DNA from: Prevotella sp. | GTDB lineage: Bacteria > Bacteroidota > Bacteroidia > Bacteroidales > Bacteroidaceae | Assembly: GCA_017478025.1 (NCBI GenBank) | Contig: JAFVGZ010000009.1 | Span: 1 to 59,178 of the forward strand | Length of the DNA: 59,178 nucleotides | Direction: 5' to 3' | Part shown: piece after piece, positions 52,556 to 59,178 of the stretch | How the letters are laid out: the number at the start of each line of letters is the position of its first letter | Position numbering within the stretch: position 1 is the first letter of the stretch | Notes under the pieces: generated by a model | The model's input: the letters and a program-made list of their open reading frames with translations, nothing else | The model's database searches: none | Told to the model about the DNA's origin: nothing | Translations under genes and position numbers: made by a program

Positions 52556-55500
52556 ATGAAAAAAACAGGACTTCTCATATTAGCTTTGTTATACAATTCT
52601 TTGTTATTTTCCAAAAACTACGATACTTTTGTAGTTAATACGATAGAGGGTATCCCCATGACGTTTTTTATTGCAAGCGAAAATAACAAACAAGTCATTG
52701 TTGGGGGTCGGAGTGGAACTAACACATCACCTACTCTCAATAGTATTTCTACTTCTACTCAAGGTGAAGTAACCATTCCCGCTGAGGTCAGCTATAATGG
52801 CAACACATATCGGGTTATTCAGATAGGACAAAATGCATTTAAAGATTGTTCATTAATAACTACTATAAATATACCGGAAAATATCACGAGGATTAATAAC
52901 CAAGCGTTTTCAGGTTGCACATCTATAGAGTCTGTCAAAATACCAAATGAAGTACAGTATTTAGGCTCTGCTTTTGAGAATTGTACCAGATTGGAATCTG
53001 TTGAACTAGGAAATAGCCTTACTTCTATCAGCGGATCATTCATTGGATGTGTTTCATTAAAATCGATAGAATTACCCAGCAATTTGCAAAGTATTGGTAA
53101 TAGGACGTTTAGCGGCTGTACCTATTTAGAATCTGTAAAAATCGGAAATCAGATAGTTACTCTTGGTGATTTTGCTTTTGAAAATTGTTCAAAACTTAAT
53201 AATGTTACTCTTCCAGAAACTCTGAAATCTATTGGGAAAGGCGCTTTCTATAATTGTTCAAGTTTTACATCCATCTCACTCCCGTCAAATCTTATATATA
53301 TTAAAAATAGTGCATTTTTCGGTTGTAGTGGCATCACAAGTATTAGTATACCAGGTAAAGTTGTAAGTATCGAAGACGATGCTTTTACTGGCTGTCATTT
53401 TACCAACGTCAGGATTGAAGATGGCACTGATGATCTTACGCTAGGGTATAATGCCTCTCTTACTTCCGGCTCAAACTATAAGGGACTGTTCTATTTGTCA
53501 TCCACTCCCGAATTATCTGAAGTTTATATAGGCAGGAATATTATTTGTACTGTACCCAAACCCTTTAAAGGACTTACATGCTTGAAAACTGTAAGATATG
53601 GCAATACGGTAAACACCATAGCCGAAGGAGAATTTTACAATTGTTCAAATCTAAAAAATGTTGAATTTGGTAATGGTTTAACAAGCATTGGTAAAGAAGC
53701 TTTTTATGGTTGTACTTCATTACAATCGATTGATTTTAACAACTGTTCAGTTTCTGTTGGCGAATATGCATTTTACAAATGTTCTAGTTTAGAGAGTGCT
53801 CAATTGGGAAATGCAGTGACCAAAATCGGACAATATGCATTCTACCAATGTTCTTCACTGGAGTCTATAGAAATTCCCCAAAGCGCGGGAAGTGTTGGCG
53901 ATTATGCGTTTTATGAATGTTCCAACTTGCGTTCAGTTAAAATAGGAGGTGTTTATTCTATTGGATGGAATGCCTTCTACAGGTGTTCACATATATCAAC
54001 CCTTACTCTTGATGAAGGAATTCAATTGATTAGCATACAAGCGTTCTATGGATGTAGTTCCATCAAAGAAGTTGTACTTCCAGCAAGTACAAAAGTAATT
54101 AAGGCTAATGTATTCACGAACTGCACTTCTTTGGAAAAAGTTACCATTTTAGGATCTTTGGATTATATCTGCGGTTTTTCATATTGTACGAAATTATCAT
54201 CCATTTCACTTCCTGAAGGTCTAAAGGACATAAATGAAAATGCATTTTCTGGTTGTTCATCTTTGACCAGTATTTCGCTTCCCAATACTGTCACAAATAT
54301 CGGACAATATGCTTTTTATAATTGCACAAATTTAAACAGCTTACAAATGTCTGATAATTTGAAAACTATCGGCAAGTATGCATTTCAAAAATGTGGTTTA
54401 TCTTCTATTGTTATCCCAAAAACAACCACTACCATAGGTGAATACGCTTTTAAGGACTGTTCCAAATTAACTGTTGTGACTGTTGAGAATTCGACTCCTA
54501 TATCTATCAATTCAAATGTTTTTGCAGATGTTGTGACCAATGCGACTTTACATGTTCCCTATAGCTGTAAGTCTGTCTATCAGGAGAATACTGTATGGAA
54601 AATGTTTACGACTATCAAAGAAAATGGGGTTAAACTTGGAGATGTTTTTAAGGCAAATGTAAATAACACAACTTGTAGCTTCACAGTGACAAATCTTGAG
54701 TCTTTAGAAGTTCAGTTAAGTCAAGCTGGAACTTTAACTGGCAGCCTGACCATCCCTTCAAAAGTATATGGTGATGATGGCACTTCTTTTTTCATAAAAA
54801 GCATTGGTGAAAATGCATTTTCCGGAAAAGGGATTGGTGCTCTTCGTATTTCTGAAGGTATAACGGCTATTTATAAAGATGCATTTTCAGACTGTACAGA
54901 ACTAACTACTGTAACATTGCCTAAAAGTATTACCTATATGGCAGATGCTTTCAAATATTGCAGCAATCTACAATCATTAACTGTGTTTTGGAGAAATCCA
55001 TCTGATATTCAGATGGACATAAGGATTTTTGAATATATTACTTCAAATTCAGTATTGTTAGTACCTGCAGGTACAAAAAGTCGTTATGAGGAAATAGACA
55101 TTTGGCAGAAATTTTCACAAATAGTTGAAGTTAGTCCAATCTCTGTTGGTGATGTCACAACAAGTTATGGCTCACAAGCTGATTTGCCGATTATTTTGAA
55201 CAATGCAGAAGTGATATCTGGTATTCAATATAAGTTAACATTACCAGAGGGAGTGTCTTTGGCAGAAGAGGATGGAGAACCCATTGTTTCATTGACAAAC
55301 AGGACGGATGGTTTTACAGCTATGGGGCGAAAGGATCCTGATACAAAGAATAGTTATCTTTTTGTAATGTTTTCTTTGGGAGGGAATTCCATCACAGGTA
55401 ACGAAGGTGCCATTATGAATGTCAAACTGAATATTTCTTCAGATGTGAAAGTCGGCAGATACGACATAATTATTGAGGATGTTACTTTAGCAACGTCAGC

Positions 55501-57406
55501 ATTTAATACTTTATATCCAGCTGCGGCAAGTTCTGAATTGTTAATAGATTCTAATGTAAAGAAAATAGACTTTAAGGACGCAAATGTAAAGGCTATCTGT
55601 ATAGATAACTGGGATACTAATGGAGATAAAGAACTTGATATAAGTGAGGCGTCAGAAGTAAATGATTTGGGAAATGTTTTTAGAGGAAATGCGGAGATTA
55701 TATCATTCGATGAGTTGCAATATTTTACCGGACTAAAATCCATTGGGGAACTGGCTTTTGATGGATGTTCTGCTTTGACCTCAATTGAGATTCCAAAGTC
55801 CGTGACTTCTATCGGGGGAAACGCGTTTTCCGGGTGTAACTTGGTAAGTATTTCCGTTGAAGAAGGAAATAGTATCTACGATTCCCGTGAAAAATGTAAT
55901 GCCATAATAGAAACCAATTCTAACGTGCTAATAATAGGTTGTAAAAATACTAAAATCCCTAATTCCGTGACTTCTATCGGAGACCGGGCTTTCAAAAAGT
56001 GTTCTGCTTTGACCTCAATTGAAATCCCTAATTCCGTAACAAGCATTGGAGAGGAAGCTTTTGGGTACTGTAATGGCTTGACATCTGTAACAGTGAACTG
56101 GGAACATCCCATAAATATAAGTAAAGACGTATTCACTAATCGTGCAAATGCAACCTTGACGGTGCCATCTGGAAGTAAATCATTGTATAAGGCGGCAGAT
56201 TATTGGAAAGAGTTTAAAGAGATAATAGACCCTGTTTCGCAGCCAATGATAGATGACTATTTGTCTGCTGTTGCTGTAAAGATGCGAGGCGGTGAGACTA
56301 AGACCGTCGATATTCTGCTGAACAACGAGGTTGCCGACTATACAGCCTATCAGTTCGATCTTACACTGCCAGAGGGCTTTACTGTAGCCAAGAACAAGAA
56401 AGACAAGTGGGATGTCACCAAGGGCGAACGTTATGAGGACGATAACCAGCAACTGACTGTAGAAATGCTGGATGAATCAACAAACACGTATCGCATTCTC
56501 TGCTTCTCTCTGTCGAATGATGTTATTGAGAATACAGAAGGCTGTATCATGAAGGTTGCAGTTAAGGCAGGAGACGACTTGGAAGACGGCGATTATCTTA
56601 TCAGGCTAAAGAACGTCACCTTTACCCGTGTTGACGGTACAGACTATATCCTTTCGGATGCAGAATTTAAGATTACTATCAATAATGTGGTTCCAGGCGA
56701 TACTAACGGTGACGGAACAGTGAACGTGACAGACATCGTGGAGATGGTGAACTACATTTTGAACAAGCCTTCTGCCTCATTCATATGGTCTGCTGCCGAT
56801 GTAAACGGTGATGAGCAGGTGAACGTGACGGATATCGTATGTACAGTAAATATTATAATGTCATCAGGATACAGAAATACTGCATTATGTCGGGGCCGAA
56901 TGGCAAGTACATACCGCGACCTGCTTACAATGAACACCACATCTCATGACAAAGAAATTTCATTAGTTATGAATAACGAGAGTGATTTCGTTGCAGCCCA
57001 ATTCGATGTACTATTATCTAACGGTCTGCAAATTAAGAATATCCACTTGAATAACAAACGCAGCAACGGCCATAATTTAGTCTGGTCAATGGTAAACGAA
57101 AACACATGTCGCGTTGTGGTATACTCTTTATCAAATAATACCTTCTGTGAAAATGACGGAGAACTGTTACAAATGGAATTGATGGGAAATGGAGGTACAG
57201 TGGTTGTTTGCAATACCACATTTGTAAACTCTGAAATGGAGGCCAAATCGTTTGATACGGTCTATGGAGTTACTACAGGCATCCAAACACAAAAGAGTGA
57301 TGAAACTGAGGATTTTAACTATGACATGAATGGACGCAGGTTGAACCAACGTCCTTCAATGAAGGGAATATATATTAAGAATGGAAAAAAATATATTGTG
57401 AAATGA
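52556..57406 (+). CDS. Giant BspA-type LRR protein with cohesin-like and dockerin modules
   Basis: A 1616-residue exported protein (signal peptide LLILALLYNSLLFSKN). About 25 BspA-type LRR units fill residues 80-860 (for example LESVKIGNQIVTLGDFAFEN). A cohesin-like sandwich follows (about 862-1000, SGIQYKLTLPEG), then an EF-hand-like DTNGDKELDISEASEV leading into more LRRs (about 1020-1215), a second cohesin-like module (about 1230-1380, AYQFDLTLPEGFTV), and a dockerin (about 1382-1440, DTNGDGTVNVTDIVEMVNYI and DVNGDEQVNVTDI). A third cohesin-like module follows (about 1460-1570, AAQFDVLLSNGLQI), then a tail YDMNGRRLNQRPSMKGIYIK typical of T9SS-type sorting regions. Its stop overlaps the next start (ATGA). 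Confidence 0.82.
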   Translation: MKKTGLLILALLYNSLLFSKNYDTFVVNTIEGIPMTFFIASENNKQVIVGGRSGTNTSPTLNSISTSTQGEVTIPAEVSYNGNTYRVIQIGQNAFKDCSLITTINIPENITRINNQAFSGCTSIESVKIPNEVQYLGSAFENCTRLESVELGNSLTSISGSFIGCVSLKSIELPSNLQSIGNRTFSGCTYLESVKIGNQIVTLGDFAFENCSKLNNVTLPETLKSIGKGAFYNCSSFTSISLPSNLIYIKNSAFFGCSGITSISIPGKVVSIEDDAFTGCHFTNVRIEDGTDDLTLGYNASLTSGSNYKGLFYLSSTPELSEVYIGRNIICTVPKPFKGLTCLKTVRYGNTVNTIAEGEFYNCSNLKNVEFGNGLTSIGKEAFYGCTSLQSIDFNNCSVSVGEYAFYKCSSLESAQLGNAVTKIGQYAFYQCSSLESIEIPQSAGSVGDYAFYECSNLRSVKIGGVYSIGWNAFYRCSHISTLTLDEGIQLISIQAFYGCSSIKEVVLPASTKVIKANVFTNCTSLEKVTILGSLDYICGFSYCTKLSSISLPEGLKDINENAFSGCSSLTSISLPNTVTNIGQYAFYNCTNLNSLQMSDNLKTIGKYAFQKCGLSSIVIPKTTTTIGEYAFKDCSKLTVVTVENSTPISINSNVFADVVTNATLHVPYSCKSVYQENTVWKMFTTIKENGVKLGDVFKANVNNTTCSFTVTNLESLEVQLSQAGTLTGSLTIPSKVYGDDGTSFFIKSIGENAFSGKGIGALRISEGITAIYKDAFSDCTELTTVTLPKSITYMADAFKYCSNLQSLTVFWRNPSDIQMDIRIFEYITSNSVLLVPAGTKSRYEEIDIWQKFSQIVEVSPISVGDVTTSYGSQADLPIILNNAEVISGIQYKLTLPEGVSLAEEDGEPIVSLTNRTDGFTAMGRKDPDTKNSYLFVMFSLGGNSITGNEGAIMNVKLNISSDVKVGRYDIIIEDVTLATSAFNTLYPAAASSELLIDSNVKKIDFKDANVKAICIDNWDTNGDKELDISEASEVNDLGNVFRGNAEIISFDELQYFTGLKSIGELAFDGCSALTSIEIPKSVTSIGGNAFSGCNLVSISVEEGNSIYDSREKCNAIIETNSNVLIIGCKNTKIPNSVTSIGDRAFKKCSALTSIEIPNSVTSIGEEAFGYCNGLTSVTVNWEHPINISKDVFTNRANATLTVPSGSKSLYKAADYWKEFKEIIDPVSQPMIDDYLSAVAVKMRGGETKTVDILLNNEVADYTAYQFDLTLPEGFTVAKNKKDKWDVTKGERYEDDNQQLTVEMLDESTNTYRILCFSLSNDVIENTEGCIMKVAVKAGDDLEDGDYLIRLKNVTFTRVDGTDYILSDAEFKITINNVVPGDTNGDGTVNVTDIVEMVNYILNKPSASFIWSAADVNGDEQVNVTDIVCTVNIIMSSGYRNTALCRGRMASTYRDLLTMNTTSHDKEISLVMNNESDFVAAQFDVLLSNGLQIKNIHLNNKRSNGHNLVWSMVNENTCRVVVYSLSNNTFCENDGELLQMELMGNGGTVVVCNTTFVNSEMEAKSFDTVYGVTTGIQTQKSDETEDFNYDMNGRRLNQRPSMKGIYIKNGKKYIVK

Positions 57407-59178
57407 AAAAACTATTATTTATCAGCGTCCTACTCGCCATTGTGGGCAGGATGCAAGCAGACAATCTGGCAGTGTCTGACTTTAATTTAACTGCTGGTGA
57501 AGAAAAGCGGTTTTCAATTGAACTGAATAACCCAGATAGAAACTATGTGGCTTTTCAGATTGATCTGACCTTGCCAGAAGGCATGACGATAGCAGTCAAC
57601 AAGAAAGGTAAGTTAATGGCTACACTGAATGAAGATCGTTTAGACGACCATACGATGACAGTAGAAAACATCGGTAATAATGTCTATCGCTTTATTTCTT
57701 TTTCAATGTCTAATTCAGAGTATTATGAAACGAGTGGAGAATTGATTAGTGTTACGGTAAGAGCTGCTGACAATATTACAGGAGGAACCAAGACGGCTAC
57801 GATAACTGGTCAGACGTTTACTGAGAAGAGTGGTGTACAGCATAATCTTCAGAATACTTCATTCAGCATTACACTACCGGCTACAGTAGTACCAAAGGTG
57901 AAGGTTGACGATAAGTCTCGACAATATGGTGAGGATAACCCGCAGTTTACCTATACAGTAACAGAGGGTACGTTGACAGGTGTTCCAGAATTAACAACTA
58001 CAGCAACCAAGACCTCGTCTGTAGGTACGTACCATATTACTGTAAATCAGGGAACCATAGAGGGAAGCTATGAGGCAACGGAGGGTAAGCTGACCATCAC
58101 TAAAGCTCCGCTGACCGTTACCGCCAAGAGCTATACCATAAAGCAGGGTGATGCCCTGCCAACATTCGAGGCTGAGTATAGCGGCTTCAAGAACAATGAG
58201 ACTGCCAGCGTACTGACTACACAGCCTACGATTACCACCACTGCCACTTCTGCCAGTGCCCCTGGTACCTATGACATCATCGTGTCAGGAGCCTTTGCCG
58301 GCAACTATGACATCACTTGCGTCAAGGGCACATTGACTATCACGGCAGCAGCCCCCGTAACTGTTGCTACAAAGAGCTATAGCCGTAAGTATGGTGAGGC
58401 TAATCCTACGTTTGAATATACCACCTCAGGTGCAGCACTGAGTGGCACGCCAAGCATCACTTGTGAAGCTACTGCAACCTCACCAGTCGGTGAATATGAA
58501 ATCGTGGCAAGCAAGGGAACGGTTACGAACTATAACGTAACTTACGTGAACGGTAAGCTGACTATCACTAAGGCTCCGCTGACCATTACCGCCAAGAGCT
58601 ATACCATCAAGCAAGGTGATGCCCTGCCAACGTTTGAGGCTGAGTATAGCGGATTTAAGAACAATGAGACTGCCAGCGTGCTGAGCACACAGCCGACTGT
58701 CGGGACTACGGCAACATCAGCAAGCGAACCTGGAACATACGACATAATTGTCAGCGGTGCAAGTGCAACTAATTATGATATCACTTACGTCAAGGGTACA
58801 CTGACGATTACGCAGGCAGATCCTGTTACAGTGGCAGCCAAGAGCTACAGCCGTCAGTATGGTGAAGCAAATCCTACGTTTGAATATACCACCTCAGGTG
58901 CAACACTGAGTGGTACACCAAGTATCACTTGTGCAGCAACAGCCACTTCGCCGGTAGGAGAATATGACATTGCGGCAAGCAAGGGAACGGTTACGAACTA
59001 TAACGTAACTTACGTAAATGGTAAGCTGACAATCATCAAGGCTCCGCTGACCGTTACCGCTAAGAGCTATACCATAAAGCAAGGCGATGCCCTGCCAACG
59101 TTTGAGGCAGAGTATAGTGGCTTCAAGAATAATGAGACGAAGGCAGTATTGACTACTCAGCCGACTATCAAGACTACG
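57403..59178 (+). CDS. MBG-repeat surface protein with cohesin-like N-terminus, 3' end outside window
   Basis: The frame stays open for 592 codons to the right edge. Start ATG 57403 overlaps the preceding stop (ATGA) and gives MKKLLFISVLLAIVGRMQAD, a signal peptide. Residues about 20-165 form a cohesin-like domain homologous to those of the upstream protein (YVAFQIDLTLPEGMTIAVNK). From about 170 on come MBG-type repeats of roughly 75-80 residues in two alternating forms: one opening APLTVTAKSYTIKQGDALPT, the other with AKSYSRQYGEANPTFEYTTS. At DNA level the two-domain unit repeats every 468 bp. MBG repeats build long, stiff stalks of adhesins. The secretion tail would lie outside the window. 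Confidence 0.82.
   Translation, partial: MKKLLFISVLLAIVGRMQADNLAVSDFNLTAGEEKRFSIELNNPDRNYVAFQIDLTLPEGMTIAVNKKGKLMATLNEDRLDDHTMTVENIGNNVYRFISFSMSNSEYYETSGELISVTVRAADNITGGTKTATITGQTFTEKSGVQHNLQNTSFSITLPATVVPKVKVDDKSRQYGEDNPQFTYTVTEGTLTGVPELTTTATKTSSVGTYHITVNQGTIEGSYEATEGKLTITKAPLTVTAKSYTIKQGDALPTFEAEYSGFKNNETASVLTTQPTITTTATSASAPGTYDIIVSGAFAGNYDITCVKGTLTITAAAPVTVATKSYSRKYGEANPTFEYTTSGAALSGTPSITCEATATSPVGEYEIVASKGTVTNYNVTYVNGKLTITKAPLTITAKSYTIKQGDALPTFEAEYSGFKNNETASVLSTQPTVGTTATSASEPGTYDIIVSGASATNYDITYVKGTLTITQADPVTVAAKSYSRQYGEANPTFEYTTSGATLSGTPSITCAATATSPVGEYDIAASKGTVTNYNVTYVNGKLTIIKAPLTVTAKSYTIKQGDALPTFEAEYSGFKNNETKAVLTTQPTIKTT
58105..59178 (+). repeat. 468-bp tandem DNA repeat inside the MBG gene
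   Basis: The segment beginning GCTCCGCTGACC recurs at 58105, 58573 and 59041, exactly 468 bp apart (156 codons, two MBG domains). Copies match in long stretches with scattered, mostly third-position differences. The third copy is cut by the window edge. Confidence 0.9.

Overview
The window looks like chromosomal DNA from a gut or rumen Bacteroidota, most likely Prevotella or a close relative. The reasons are two SusC/SusD receptor pairs, fasciclin-type lipoproteins, C-terminal tails like those of type IX secretion (T9SS) cargo, BspA-type leucine-rich repeat proteins, and promoters of the Bacteroidota type (TTG/TTTG near -33, TAnnTTTG near -7). No rRNA, tRNA, CRISPR array, integrase or transposase was seen. 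The genus is inferred from gene content only.

Left part (1-13,290), mostly housekeeping. A truncated secreted esterase gene runs off the left edge. A tight plus-strand cluster (704-2,755) follows: an RsbW-type anti-sigma kinase, a STAS anti-anti-sigma factor, an orphan RelA/SpoT-type synthetase with no hydrolase domain, and a KdsC-type HAD phosphatase. Phosphoglycerate kinase (pgk) comes next. It converges, over a shared hairpin terminator, on a long minus-strand run: sppA, lpxK, purine nucleoside phosphorylase, thiL, a nucleotidyltransferase, a DHH phosphoesterase, a DUF4827-like lipoprotein and glmM. The run serves envelope precursor synthesis, nucleotide and cofactor metabolism.

Middle part (13,454-48,846), a plus-strand region that reads as a rhamnogalacturonan-I (pectin backbone) utilisation locus. 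Enzymes are a CE12-type acetylesterase, a PL11-type lyase fused to a long beta-repeat stalk with a T9SS tail, and a PL4-type lyase. Between them lies a seven-gene operon (23,730-41,406) with two SusC/SusD pairs and three fasciclin-like surface lipoproteins, flanked by two large secreted proteins of unknown function. A PIN-domain (VapC) toxin with a 41-residue partner sits inside the locus. The proposed flow is: secreted CE12, PL11 and PL4 deacetylate and cut the polymer, SusD-type and fasciclin lipoproteins bind fragments, SusC-type porins import them. No sensor/regulator or downstream glycosidase is present, so the locus looks incomplete or relies on genes elsewhere.

Right part (48,847-59,178): a 738-bp gene-free stretch containing a strikingly structured candidate RNA, then three linked genes for large surface or secreted proteins. 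Two are BspA-type leucine-rich repeat proteins with dockerin modules, the second also with cohesin-like modules and a T9SS-like tail. The third, cut by the right edge, has a cohesin-like domain followed by MBG-type repeats encoded by 468-bp DNA repeats.

Intergenic DNA is rich in repeats: three arrays with the same 22-bp period (14,822; 23,286; 45,943), tandem CCCTCCCC hairpins, a diverged dispersed element found at four places, and a short AT-rich motif at several gene ends.
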